From Candidatus Aenigmatarchaeota archaeon (GTDB lineage: Archaea; Aenigmatarchaeota; Aenigmatarchaeia; Aenigmatarchaeales; JACQIB01), in the NCBI GenBank assembly GCA_016198755.1, contig JACQIB010000002.1, positions 1 through 64,000 of the forward strand: a DNA stretch of 64,000 bases. The letters are read 5' to 3'. Below, piece by piece: positions 36,810-46,962 of this stretch. The notes under the pieces are model-generated. The model did not search any database. It was not told the origin of the DNA and saw nothing but the letters and a program-made list of their open reading frames with translations. How positions within the stretch are numbered: position 1 is the stretch's first letter; each line of letters starts with the position of its first letter. The position numbers were made by a program, and so were the translations under genes.

Positions 36810-37784
36810 ATGAGAGCTTTGATTACAGGTGGCGGTGGGTTCGTAGGCTCAAATCTAGCCTTATACCTACTTTCGAAAGGCCATGATGTTACTGTTTATG
36901 ATAATATGCAAAGGATGGGCAGCCATATAAATATTGGAAAAATAAAAGCAGCTTTTCCACAAGCCAAAATAGTGCCCAAGGAACTGGATGATATAAGGGA
37001 GTTTTTGCAAAATAATAGGTTTCATGTAATATTTCATTTCGCAGCCCAGGTTGCTGTTACGAGCAGCTATGAAAGTCCGCACAGTGATTTCAGGATAAAT
37101 GCTCTAGGAACATTTAATATTGTTTCGTCTACAGACACCCCAGTTATCTATGCCTCAACAAACAAAGTCTACGGAGATAATGTTAATCTTGTTCCCATAG
37201 AGGAGCATGAAACCAGATATGATTTTTCAGGCCCATTAAAAGGAGTTGGAATACCTGAAAGTTTCAGTATAGACTCCAAAAAGCATACTCCATATGGCTG
37301 TTCAAAGCTTGTTGGCGAGCTTTATGTCAGAGAATTCGACGGTGTTGCAAACAGGTTCTCCTGTATGTATGGTCCAAACCAGTTTGGCAATACAGATCAG
37401 GGCTGGCTGTCACATTTTGTTCAATATGCTCTATCAGGAAAACAACTCACTGTTTATGGTGATGGAAAACAGGTAAGGGACGCACTCTATATCGACGATG
37501 TTGTAAGACTTTTGGAGCTGCAGGCACTTAACATAGATAAAATACGCGGAGAGGTTTTCAATATAGGAGGTGGTTACAATAATGTAATTTCTCTGTTAGA
37601 ACTTTGCTCAAAACTTGGAGTAAAACCTAAATTTGAGGACTGGAGGCCTTCAGACCAGAAAGTTTACTATTCGGATATATCCAAAGCTAAAAAACTTTTA
37701 GGCTGGTCACCGGCAGTTTCTGTTGATGACGGACTTAAAAGACTTGTTGAATGGCACAAATCCCCAGAATCAAAGCTCCATTAA
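36810..37784 (+). CDS. NAD-dependent epimerase/dehydratase (extended SDR)
   Basis: 'MRALITGGGGFVGSNLALYLLSKGHDVTVYDN', 'HTPYGCSKLVGELYVREF', 'YIDDVVRLLELQ'. Confidence 0.93.
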   Translation: MRALITGGGGFVGSNLALYLLSKGHDVTVYDNMQRMGSHINIGKIKAAFPQAKIVPKELDDIREFLQNNRFHVIFHFAAQVAVTSSYESPHSDFRINALGTFNIVSSTDTPVIYASTNKVYGDNVNLVPIEEHETRYDFSGPLKGVGIPESFSIDSKKHTPYGCSKLVGELYVREFDGVANRFSCMYGPNQFGNTDQGWLSHFVQYALSGKQLTVYGDGKQVRDALYIDDVVRLLELQALNIDKIRGEVFNIGGGYNNVISLLELCSKLGVKPKFEDWRPSDQKVYYSDISKAKKLLGWSPAVSVDDGLKRLVEWHKSPESKLH

Positions 37785-37820
37785 GGTGCCTTTTAATCTT
37801 TTTCTATTCATGTTTTTCCA

Positions 37821-40076
37821 ATGGCAAATACCCTTAAAACAGACTTGATAAGCATAACCTTCATTTTCCTACTGTCTATTACACCATTCCTCCCATACTT
37901 AGTCCAATCAGGCAAAGTACTTGGTTCAGGTATATCAGACACAGTCTATATACTCCCGTTTATAGGTGAGTTATCCAGAAAAGAGCTCACAGAAACAGGT
38001 TTTTTCCCTACATGGGACAGCTATACATCCTCAGGTCGTCCATTTCTAGCAAACCCACAATCAGCTCCATTTTCCCTCTCAACACTTCTTTATCTCCTTT
38101 TTTCATTCAATTCCTTTGCTATTTCCACAGCTATTTACATGTTTCTTGCAGGTATTTTTACATACTTATTTTCCAGATTACTTGATCTAAAACAGCCCGA
38201 AGCCCTCTTCGCCTCAATTTCCTATATGTTCAGCAGTCTGTTCTTCCTCAGAATATTCGCAGGTCACACTCTGTTAATAGGTGCATTCGCTTTCTTCCCC
38301 CTTATACTTCTTATAGCAGAACTAAATGTAAGAAAAACCAGAAAACTTCATATAATATTGTTTGGTTCAATAGCATTCTTCCTCCAAATATCCACAGGCG
38401 GTTTGCAAATAGCCTTTTACACCACAATAGCATTCTTTCTTTACACCATCCTGCGCAGCGTACAGCGGTTCTTGCTTGAAAACTCAACTAAACAGCTCCT
38501 GAAAAATATTGTTGCACCGCTTTTAATGATAGCAATTTCAATTATGATGGTTTCATCTCAACTACTTCCTGCATTTGAGCTCCTTTCATTAAGCCCAAGG
38601 GCAAATTCTGATGGTACTTCAGTTTCCACCTCTTCCCACCCCCTGTTGTTATCCAATCTGTTTCTCCCAGAAATTTTATCCAGTTCCAACTATAACTTCG
38701 GTTTTACTAATTTTTGGGAATTCATACCATACATAGGTGCGATAACAGCTATCATGGCACTTTTAGGTTGCTTATTTTCCAGCAGAAAGATAAAATATCC
38801 GCTCATTATACTTGCTCTATTTTCAATATTATTTTCTCTTGGAACATACACGCCATTTTTCAGTTTATTCTCAAAAGTACTTCCGTTTATTAACAGCTTT
38901 AGATTTCCTTCGCGCATGATATTTGTTTTTCTCTTCTCCCTATCTATACTATCCTCACTCGGGTTTCACTCACTCCTGCAGAAAAGCACAAAAAAACTCT
39001 TTCATGTCCCACTTTTCATAGTATCCATTGTTTTTCTTTTAGTATCCATACTACTAACAAATCCAGCCTATATTATATTAAAAGAACAGTTTACACACAT
39101 ATCTGCTGTTATTGCCGGCAGTCTTCCATATGACTCTGCAATAATAAAAGCCAGTGCAATAGAACAGAACTTCCAGTTTATTTATGCTAATATAGTTTTC
39201 GGTTCTTATCATCTGCTTATTTTCTTAGTTCTCTTTCTCTGGGCATGTTCTTCTTTCATTAAAGGCAGACTTACACCGCGTATATTTTCTCTTGCAATAT
39301 TATTGCTTCTTCTATCAGATCTGCTTTTATTCGGTATTCCCTATATAAAGTATACAGACCAGAAGAGTTTAGAGCTGCCGCAGGATGCACTAAAATACAT
39401 AGATTCGGATTATAATGTATATCTGGACAAAGCAGTTTTCCCTCCTGTAGCATTAATAAAAAATAACTTAAAGACTCACCAGATATACGATCCTGCAACA
39501 CTAAAATCATATGAAGAATTTTTATCTATAAATAACTGCACAGAATATTGCTCTTCAGCCTCAAACCTGTTCTCTACAAAATACTACATAACAAACAAAA
39601 CCTTGGATATGGAGAAACTATATTCATTCTCCTATACTAACTATCTGACTGGAAAGCCTTCCATCGCCACAATTTACAGCATAAACTCTTCAGGTTTGGC
39701 AAGAATATCCTATAACTGGAGAGTAGACTCCTCATACCTAGGCGACGTTTATCTGGATAAACTAGAATTCTCAGATGATTCTAAAATAAACATAACTTAT
39801 CGTTCATCCAGCAAAATAAATATCTCAACCTATACTTCTCAGTCCGGAGTTCTCGTGCTTTCCCAGAATTATTATCCAGGATGGAAAGTTTTTATAGATG
39901 ATAAGGAAGCCAGAATTTTACAACCATATGCCAGCTATACCGGCGTTTTCCTTCCCAGAGGTCAGCATAACGTGGAGTTTGCTTTCAATCCATATTCAGG
40001 CCTGACTGTTACACTTATAGGAACTATAATTTCCTTAATATCGTTCTTTACTCTACTGCTTCTCTATATATTCTGA
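37821..40076 (+). CDS. YfhO-like polytopic membrane protein
   Basis: 751 aa with many TM segments; C-terminal 'GVLVLSQNYYPGWKVFIDDKEARILQPYASYTGVFLPRGQHNVEFAFNP'. Confidence 0.85.
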   Translation: MANTLKTDLISITFIFLLSITPFLPYLVQSGKVLGSGISDTVYILPFIGELSRKELTETGFFPTWDSYTSSGRPFLANPQSAPFSLSTLLYLLFSFNSFAISTAIYMFLAGIFTYLFSRLLDLKQPEALFASISYMFSSLFFLRIFAGHTLLIGAFAFFPLILLIAELNVRKTRKLHIILFGSIAFFLQISTGGLQIAFYTTIAFFLYTILRSVQRFLLENSTKQLLKNIVAPLLMIAISIMMVSSQLLPAFELLSLSPRANSDGTSVSTSSHPLLLSNLFLPEILSSSNYNFGFTNFWEFIPYIGAITAIMALLGCLFSSRKIKYPLIILALFSILFSLGTYTPFFSLFSKVLPFINSFRFPSRMIFVFLFSLSILSSLGFHSLLQKSTKKLFHVPLFIVSIVFLLVSILLTNPAYIILKEQFTHISAVIAGSLPYDSAIIKASAIEQNFQFIYANIVFGSYHLLIFLVLFLWACSSFIKGRLTPRIFSLAILLLLLSDLLLFGIPYIKYTDQKSLELPQDALKYIDSDYNVYLDKAVFPPVALIKNNLKTHQIYDPATLKSYEEFLSINNCTEYCSSASNLFSTKYYITNKTLDMEKLYSFSYTNYLTGKPSIATIYSINSSGLARISYNWRVDSSYLGDVYLDKLEFSDDSKINITYRSSSKINISTYTSQSGVLVLSQNYYPGWKVFIDDKEARILQPYASYTGVFLPRGQHNVEFAFNPYSGLTVTLIGTIISLISFFTLLLLYIF

Positions 40077-41163
40077 GAAGCTGTTCATTCCTAGCTTTTA
40101 TAGAAAACTTTCCATTCACAACTTCTTTCAACCCAGTTTCCCCCAGCTTCCGCCTTAATTTTGAATCCTGTATCAATAAACCAGCCTTTTCTATTATACC
40201 GCTTACTATTTCCGGTTTTTCTGTTGTTTCTACAAATCTGTTAAATTTTTCCCAATTATCCATGGAAAACAGGTAGTTCTTTCCATACCAAGAGTATTTT
40301 GAACTAGGTAGTGCAAATCCACAATTACCTATTATTTCCGGAACAGCAAATGTATCTGTTCCAATACACGGTTTTCCGGCAGCCATAGCCTCAAGAAAAA
40401 CCATGCCAAAAGTATCAGTATATGTTGGTAATATGAAAACATCTGAATTTGGAAAGAATTCTGTAAGAACCTTTTCCCTTGGCTGAAGCCCAGGAAATTT
40501 TACTTTAAACTTCCCAGAGTATTTCTCCACAATATCCTTTGGCACATCACTTATCATTGTAAGTTCAACATCATACTTTTTGCTTAGTGTCTCGAAAGCT
40601 TTCAGTACTTCCATCCCCCCCTTTATGTAAAACCCATAGCTTACAAACAAAAATCTCACAGAATCAGACTTGGTTTCCGCAACATTCCTTGGTGCTATAG
40701 CAGGGTATACAACTTCCAACTTTTCCTTAAATCCAGAGCAATCCAGACCATTTAGAATAGACATTTTTCCAGCCTCTGTCCAAGGCATTATTTTTTTACA
40801 GTTTTTCCCAGCTAAATACTTCTCAACCTTTTTCCTGACATTTTCCAGCCTTCCAGCCTGAAAACCAACAAAAGAAGCAGCATGTTCCAAATCCAATACC
40901 CAAGGCATATCATTTTTTACCAGAATCCCGCTGCATCCATGTATAAGCTCAGCTCCCATCGGATTAACTTTTAATGCATGTGGATTGTTTGTAAACCTCA
41001 GGTAAGACCTGAATAGTCCGCGTTTTATATTGTTTACAATTTTATTTTTCGACGGGACAACATAAGGCGGAAAGACATATTCTACACCCTTCGGAGGATA
41101 TTTTATCAAATCCTCAAAGACAGAATGGTAACCTTTCCTCAAACAAACTTTCATTCTACCCAC
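40048..41163 (-). CDS. glycosyltransferase family 4
   Basis: 'NSDVFILPTYTDTFGMVFLEAMAAGKPCIGTDTFAVPEII'. Confidence 0.9.
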   Translation of the reverse strand: MGRMKVCLRKGYHSVFEDLIKYPPKGVEYVFPPYVVPSKNKIVNNIKRGLFRSYLRFTNNPHALKVNPMGAELIHGCSGILVKNDMPWVLDLEHAASFVGFQAGRLENVRKKVEKYLAGKNCKKIMPWTEAGKMSILNGLDCSGFKEKLEVVYPAIAPRNVAETKSDSVRFLFVSYGFYIKGGMEVLKAFETLSKKYDVELTMISDVPKDIVEKYSGKFKVKFPGLQPREKVLTEFFPNSDVFILPTYTDTFGMVFLEAMAAGKPCIGTDTFAVPEIIGNCGFALPSSKYSWYGKNYLFSMDNWEKFNRFVETTEKPEIVSGIIEKAGLLIQDSKLRRKLGETGLKEVVNGKFSIKARNEQLLRIYREAVE

Positions 41164-42235
41164 CCAGCAGACTTTTGTAAATAGCCATCATACCATTTGC
41201 ATGGTTTTCATATGTAAATACCTTTGCTCTTTCCAAGCTCAGTTTTGAATATTTCTGCCTCATATGCTCATCTTCTATCAGTGGCCTTAATCCAGCAGCC
41301 ATAGATTCTATATTCGGCTCTACTATAACCCCATACTTTTGTATTAACTCAGGAGACGTTGAAGCATTGCAAGCAACAACAGGCAATCCGCAGTGCATAG
41401 CTTCTGCTATCATGTTTCCAAAACCCTCACTCAGAGACGGAAATACAAATATATCAAGAGAGTTGTAAAATTTTGTAACATCTTTATTGTCTACAAATCC
41501 GTAGAAATGCGTACCATCAACTCCTAATTTTCTGAAAGCCTCCAGATTTTTACCCCCGCCACCAACATGAAGCTCTACTTTGTTTCCATATTCCTTTCTT
41601 AATTTTTCAAAGGCCTGTACGAGAAGTATAACATTCTTCCTCCCATCCAACCCACCAAGATACCCTATTTTCACGATGTCACTTTTTGTTTTTGGCAAAG
41701 GATGAAATATGCTAGTATCGCATCCATGATAAACGACCTTCAATTTTTCCCTTTCTATACCCAGTTTCACGGCTTCTTCTTTTGCAGAATTTGAAAAAAC
41801 TAAAAGTGCATCAGCTTTTCTTATTGTCCTAAAACAATACCTATACCATGCTGTTATTACCAAGTCCCTTAACTTCATATTTTTTAGAGCATAGTGAAAC
41901 GGTATAACATCGTGTATAGCCACAACAGAAGGCGTTTTATCGTTCCATATAAACGGTGCGCCAGTAGTTACATAATCCGAATGGTAAACATCAGCTTCAA
42001 GATTCTTTATCTTTTTCGAGAGATAAAGCGGATATGGTATCCAGCTGAATTTTGGTGCATGCACAGTTTCTATCCAAGGTTCAGATGGTGAGAAGTCATC
42101 TCTTATAAGCAGCTTCACATCATTATTGAGCTCCTTCAAGCTCTTCCCTAGATTGTATATATATCTGGAGAATCCTATGCTCATACCCCACACACCACTT
42201 TGCGGTACAGTGTGACCTGCAAGCAGTATTCTCAT
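41156..42235 (-). CDS. glycosyltransferase family 4
   Basis: 'LDIFVFPSLSEGFGNMIAEAMHCGLPVVACNASTSPELI'. Confidence 0.93.
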   Translation of the reverse strand: MRILLAGHTVPQSGVWGMSIGFSRYIYNLGKSLKELNNDVKLLIRDDFSPSEPWIETVHAPKFSWIPYPLYLSKKIKNLEADVYHSDYVTTGAPFIWNDKTPSVVAIHDVIPFHYALKNMKLRDLVITAWYRYCFRTIRKADALLVFSNSAKEEAVKLGIEREKLKVVYHGCDTSIFHPLPKTKSDIVKIGYLGGLDGRKNVILLVQAFEKLRKEYGNKVELHVGGGGKNLEAFRKLGVDGTHFYGFVDNKDVTKFYNSLDIFVFPSLSEGFGNMIAEAMHCGLPVVACNASTSPELIQKYGVIVEPNIESMAAGLRPLIEDEHMRQKYSKLSLERAKVFTYENHANGMMAIYKSLLGG

Positions 42236-42266
42236 AACATCACAAAAAGCTTGAAGTGAAAGGCTT

Positions 42267-43277
42267 TTATGCCTTTAGTAACCTATGAACCACATCTGCT
42301 ATACACTCTTTTCTCTGCCCGTAATTGAAAATTTCCTTTATCCTTTCCCTTCCTATATTTCCAAGTCTTTCAACTAGTTCCCCATTTTTAAGTACCTTTA
42401 GTATCGCTTCCGCCAGCTTCTTTGGATTTTTTACAGGCACATACAATCCAGCCCCGCCAGCTACCTCTGGAGTAGCCCCCTTTCTGCTAACAATAACTGG
42501 CAATCCACATGCCATTGCCTCTGCCATAGCTAATCCAAACCCCTCGTGCATTGAAGGCTGAACAAAAGCTACAGATTTGTTTACTAACCTTATTTTCTCC
42601 TTCTCTTTCATCTCCCTAGATTCATGGAACTCTACATTTCTTTCCAATCCAAGATTTTTTACCCTTTCCTTTACAGCCGGAAACCCGTCTATAAGCGTCC
42701 CAATAAGTACAAACTTCGCATCTGGAATATCATTAACTACGATTTTCATAGCATCCAATATGTCCATTATCCTTTTTCTCTCCACATTGTGTTTTGATAC
42801 ATGACTAACTAAAACCACACTTTTTTCCTTCTTAATTTTCAGTGGCTTATACTTTTCCGTATCTATTCCAAAATAACAAAGTTTAAGGTTTTTCCCTCCC
42901 AGCATTCTAGCCTGTTGTAAAACATGTTTTGAATCTACAAGAACAGCATTACTGTTTTTTAACGTCCATTTTATAATCTTTTTCTGCCAATACGGTCTCG
43001 CATCAAATCCAGTTGAAGTTTTATCACTCTTACACACATCACTGCCTGCAGCTACTAGTATGTTAGGCTTACCTATCATTTTGCTGTACATTATTGCTTT
43101 GGCTCCTGAAGAGGCCCAGTAGGCAAAATAAAGGTCAGCATTTTTTTCTATATTGCTAAAAGAATTAGAAACCTTAACTTCGAATCCCAGCTCTTCCAAA
43201 ATCCTTATATCGGTTTTGTAGAACTCTACAACCTTTATCAAGTCAAATGGAGCATTTGCAAAAAAACAAACTTTCAT
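42267..43277 (-). CDS. glycosyltransferase family 4
   Basis: 'VAFVQPSMHEGFGLAMAEAMACGLPVIVSRKGATPEVAGGAGLYVP'. Confidence 0.93.
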   Translation of the reverse strand: MKVCFFANAPFDLIKVVEFYKTDIRILEELGFEVKVSNSFSNIEKNADLYFAYWASSGAKAIMYSKMIGKPNILVAAGSDVCKSDKTSTGFDARPYWQKKIIKWTLKNSNAVLVDSKHVLQQARMLGGKNLKLCYFGIDTEKYKPLKIKKEKSVVLVSHVSKHNVERKRIMDILDAMKIVVNDIPDAKFVLIGTLIDGFPAVKERVKNLGLERNVEFHESREMKEKEKIRLVNKSVAFVQPSMHEGFGLAMAEAMACGLPVIVSRKGATPEVAGGAGLYVPVKNPKKLAEAILKVLKNGELVERLGNIGRERIKEIFNYGQRKECIADVVHRLLKA

Positions 43278-44347
43278 TTTTCAAGCCCCCGCACAACTTC
43301 TATCGCTTTTTTCGTAAGATCAGGCTTAAATTCGATACTAACAGTCTTTATTTTCATCTTTTCTATCTTTTCTGCAGCTTCTAACATTCTATCACCATCT
43401 ACACCAGTAACAAATACCAACCCCTTATTTAAAAGCTCTCTGAACGGTGTAAATTTGTTTGTAACTATACATGGCTTTCCAAGAACATTACACTCCTCAA
43501 CAACTCCATTGCTGTCTGTTACAACTATATCAGCTGCTGCAATGAGTTTCAAATATTTCTCATAAATGACAGGTTCCACAACCATGACTTTTTCCTTATC
43601 CAAACCCAAAAAGAAGCCATACTTTTCCAGCATATTTCTTATGATAGGATTGGCAGAGAATATAACTCTTCCACTAACAGCAACGCAAAACTTTTTCATT
43701 TCTTCCACATCATTTCTGTTTTTTATGGATCTCACGCTATTTACCAGTACAAATCTCCCAGTAACAGTCTTCTTATTTCCCAATCCCAAAACATACGAAA
43801 CTACATCTGTCATTAAATTACCTACAAAAAAAATCCTGTTTTTTGATATACTTTCCTTTTTTAAATTTTCTTCAAAATCCCTATATTGTACAAACAAGTA
43901 GTTGCTCAAGTGGTCTGCTATCCAATACATTAAGTCCAGTGTATAGGAGCCAAAGGCTTTAGAGCGGAATCCGGATTCAAAATGTAAAACCTTTTTCCCC
44001 GTAAGTTTTCCTGCAAATACAGCAGCCAGTGATGACATTGTGTTACCATGCGAAATCACGATTCCTTTATTGTTTATAAAAACTTTTGCAAGCTTTATTG
44101 TTGTAAGAACAAACCAAAATATACCAAGAGCTGTAGATAAGGGAAACGGCAGCTTAGACCACACACTCCTATACGACCTGCCAAAATGAATATCCGGAGC
44201 AGGAATTTTCAATGCTTTCTGTAGTTCAGAATTATCATGTTGTCCTGTGTCTATTATAACATTATCTTCGTTTTCAGACTTAAGCAGCTTTATGAATACT
44301 GATAATTTTATCAGTTCAGCCCTTGTCCCGTATACAACAATAACCAT
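43274..44347 (-). CDS. divergent UDP-N-acetylglucosamine 2-epimerase (WecB)-like protein
   Basis: 'VVYGTRAELIKLSVFIKLLK', 'IDTGQHDN', 'ISHGNTMSSLAAVFAGKLTGKKVLHFESGFRS', 'IVVTDSNGVVEECNVLGKPCIVT'. Confidence 0.8.
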   Translation of the reverse strand: MVIVVYGTRAELIKLSVFIKLLKSENEDNVIIDTGQHDNSELQKALKIPAPDIHFGRSYRSVWSKLPFPLSTALGIFWFVLTTIKLAKVFINNKGIVISHGNTMSSLAAVFAGKLTGKKVLHFESGFRSKAFGSYTLDLMYWIADHLSNYLFVQYRDFEENLKKESISKNRIFFVGNLMTDVVSYVLGLGNKKTVTGRFVLVNSVRSIKNRNDVEEMKKFCVAVSGRVIFSANPIIRNMLEKYGFFLGLDKEKVMVVEPVIYEKYLKLIAAADIVVTDSNGVVEECNVLGKPCIVTNKFTPFRELLNKGLVFVTGVDGDRMLEAAEKIEKMKIKTVSIEFKPDLTKKAIEVVRGLEK

Positions 44348-44360
44348 ATCAAACCCAATA

Positions 44361-45350
44361 TTAAACTTTTAAATTAACTCTCATTCTCTCTTCCCACCAT
44401 TTTAACATATCATTTAGCGTCTGGTCCATAGGAATTACAGGTTTCCAGCCAGTTTTTGATACAAATTTTAAATTGTCACCTGCAATAACCCTTTCATCAG
44501 CCGGTCTCAGGAGAGTTTTATCTTGAATCAGATCTGCCTTTACACCGCTTAATTCCATCATCCTTTTAACAATATCACCTATTTTATGAAGCTTGCCTGA
44601 ACATAAGTTATATGATTCTCCCCACTCACCAGAATCACCGGCAAGCCATATGGCTGCTGCCATATCCCTCCCGTCTGTAACATCCCTATAATTCTCCAAA
44701 TTCCCACACAATATTTTATTTCTTACTCCAAGTTTAACTTCTATTATACGTTTTGCATATGCAGAGCATGCATCCTTTGTTTTGCCTGGCCCAGTAGTAT
44801 TAAAAATCCTGCAAACAACAGTTTTTATACCATAATTTTTAAAGTACTGATAGGACAGTAAATCCTGTGCAACTTTACTCACCCCATATGGATGCAATGG
44901 CTTCAGCTGGTGGGTTTCTTTTGTTGGCAGATCTTTCTCCTCTACTATACCATATTCTGCCGAAGAACCGGCAACAACTACAATAGGATTTATTTTTAGG
45001 TCTCTTATAGATTCAAATATATTTATAGTTCCTATGACATTGGTTTGAATTGTTTCCTGTGGATATTGTAAGGAATATGTAGGGGATGCCTCTGCTGCCA
45101 AATGGAATATTTTGTCCGGTTTAAATTCTTCAATAAGCCTCCTGACAGCATAAAAATCCGCAACATTGCAATATACAAGCTTCATCTTTGTTTCTATATC
45201 ATCTATAAGATTTTTGTTCTGTATATCTTCTAGGTTGGCATAATCATCACTCTTCCAGTACACACCAATTACATTTTCTCCTTTATTCAAACAAAGTCTA
45301 GAAAGAAAACTACCTATAAACCCAGATGCTCCAGTGATGAGTACTGTCAT
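44361..45350 (-). CDS. NAD-dependent epimerase/dehydratase (GDP-mannose 4,6-dehydratase-like)
   Basis: 'MTVLITGASGFIGSFLSRLCL', 'KIFHLAAEASPTYSLQYPQETIQTNVIGTINIFES', 'HPYGVSKVAQDLLSYQYFKNYG'. Confidence 0.93.
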   Translation of the reverse strand: MTVLITGASGFIGSFLSRLCLNKGENVIGVYWKSDDYANLEDIQNKNLIDDIETKMKLVYCNVADFYAVRRLIEEFKPDKIFHLAAEASPTYSLQYPQETIQTNVIGTINIFESIRDLKINPIVVVAGSSAEYGIVEEKDLPTKETHQLKPLHPYGVSKVAQDLLSYQYFKNYGIKTVVCRIFNTTGPGKTKDACSAYAKRIIEVKLGVRNKILCGNLENYRDVTDGRDMAAAIWLAGDSGEWGESYNLCSGKLHKIGDIVKRMMELSGVKADLIQDKTLLRPADERVIAGDNLKFVSKTGWKPVIPMDQTLNDMLKWWEERMRVNLKV

Positions 45351-45467
45351 AGAAAAGGGCTGGTCAGTTACAAATAAAAACCTATTGGTATCATTGCTAC
45401 ATATTATGCAGAGATCCTATACCCATTTAAATCCCAAAACAACCTCTGTAAATAGAAAGATGATATA

Positions 45468-46961
45468 ATGAGAACAATAGATAAGGCAATAAGCAATACA
45501 TTTTACCTTTTCTTGGACTGGTTGGGAGTTGCAGTTTCAGGTTACTTATACTGGGTTATTATAGGGAAGCTGTTGCAGCCTGCAGATGCTGGTGTTGTAT
45601 CAGCGTTTATAAACTTCTCGCTTCTAATAAGCGGTCTTTCCACTTTAGGATTATTGACTGCAGTCAGTAAGCTTTTGCCGGAATATGAAATAAAGGGACA
45701 GAAAGAAAAACTCGTTGGAACAATATGGTGGACATTCAAAATAATAATGTTACTGAATATTATAATCGGTATTTTGATTGTTGCCGCAAATCATATTTTT
45801 GGCTGGTTTGTCTATAGTACACAATACGATGCGATAGCACTTTCCCTCTTTTTAATAACTATGACAAGCTCTACACTGCTTTCAACTTATTTACAGAGTA
45901 TGCAGCAAATGAAAAGGATTTTTACTTCCAATCTTGTTTTAGCCATATCAAAAATAATTGCAACTCTGGCTTTTATGACGGTTTCTTTCAATTACATAGG
46001 TCCTTTAGCAGGTTTTATAGCAGCTTCCGCTTTAGTGACAGTTATAAGGTTTTTCTGGATGCCAAAGGGAAAGGGTGATATAGATACAAAGGGAATACGG
46101 GATCTTGCTATACCTTCTTTCATGACAATACCAGGAACTCTTTTAGTAAGCAATGGCAGTGTTATTGCCTTAACTGCAATAGCTACAGCCAGTGATGTAG
46201 GCTTATTTGGTTTTGCGCTCATTATAGCTTCTGTTATCCATATAATGCCCAATGTCTTATCCCGCTCTATTTTTCCAATTTCTTCCCAGCAATGGGCAAT
46301 GAAAACCACAGAAAGCCTTCGTCGCCTTCTTTCCCTCAGCCTAAAATATTCTATTTTAATAGCTCTTCCAATGGTAGCCTTTTCATTTATTTTCTCCAAC
46401 GAAATAATACTTTTGCTTTCAAAACAGAGCTATATAGAAGCAAAAAATATCGTGGGAATTTTAGCTGCATCATTCATGTTTTATGGAATATCAAGTATTT
46501 TCACAAATACTCTCTATTCGATGGGTGAAGCAAAAAGAAACAGGGATATATGGAGTGCTGCAGGTGCAATCAATATAGGGCTGACAATTTTACTTTATTC
46601 ACTATACGGCATATCCGGTGCTGCATTCGCTCTTTTAATATCTACAATATTTATAGCAAGTTTAACAATATATTTTTCCATAAAGAAGACCGGAAACTTC
46701 ATACATCCAAAGCCAATAATAAAAATTATAGTTTCCACATGCATTTCATTTATTATAACAATTATTTTAAAACAGTTTTTTCCAGGATACATTTATGCTA
46801 TTCCAATAGCATTAGCATTTCTTTTCATCTATTGCGTATCACTTCTTTTGACAAGGATTTTTGAAAAAGATGACAGCCTTCTTATAGAAAGACTTGAAAC
46901 TAAGATACCCTCCTATATTAAACCGATTTTTAACAAATTAGCCTCTTTTATACCCAAATAA
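45468..46961 (+). CDS. polysaccharide/oligosaccharide flippase (Wzx/RfbX-like)
   Basis: 497 aa polytopic 'ISNTFYLFLDWLGVAVSGYLYWVIIGKLLQPADAGVVSAFINFSLLISGLSTLGL'. Confidence 0.87.
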   Translation: MRTIDKAISNTFYLFLDWLGVAVSGYLYWVIIGKLLQPADAGVVSAFINFSLLISGLSTLGLLTAVSKLLPEYEIKGQKEKLVGTIWWTFKIIMLLNIIIGILIVAANHIFGWFVYSTQYDAIALSLFLITMTSSTLLSTYLQSMQQMKRIFTSNLVLAISKIIATLAFMTVSFNYIGPLAGFIAASALVTVIRFFWMPKGKGDIDTKGIRDLAIPSFMTIPGTLLVSNGSVIALTAIATASDVGLFGFALIIASVIHIMPNVLSRSIFPISSQQWAMKTTESLRRLLSLSLKYSILIALPMVAFSFIFSNEIILLLSKQSYIEAKNIVGILAASFMFYGISSIFTNTLYSMGEAKRNRDIWSAAGAINIGLTILLYSLYGISGAAFALLISTIFIASLTIYFSIKKTGNFIHPKPIIKIIVSTCISFIITIILKQFFPGYIYAIPIALAFLFIYCVSLLLTRIFEKDDSLLIERLETKIPSYIKPIFNKLASFIPK

Positions 46962-46962
46962 T

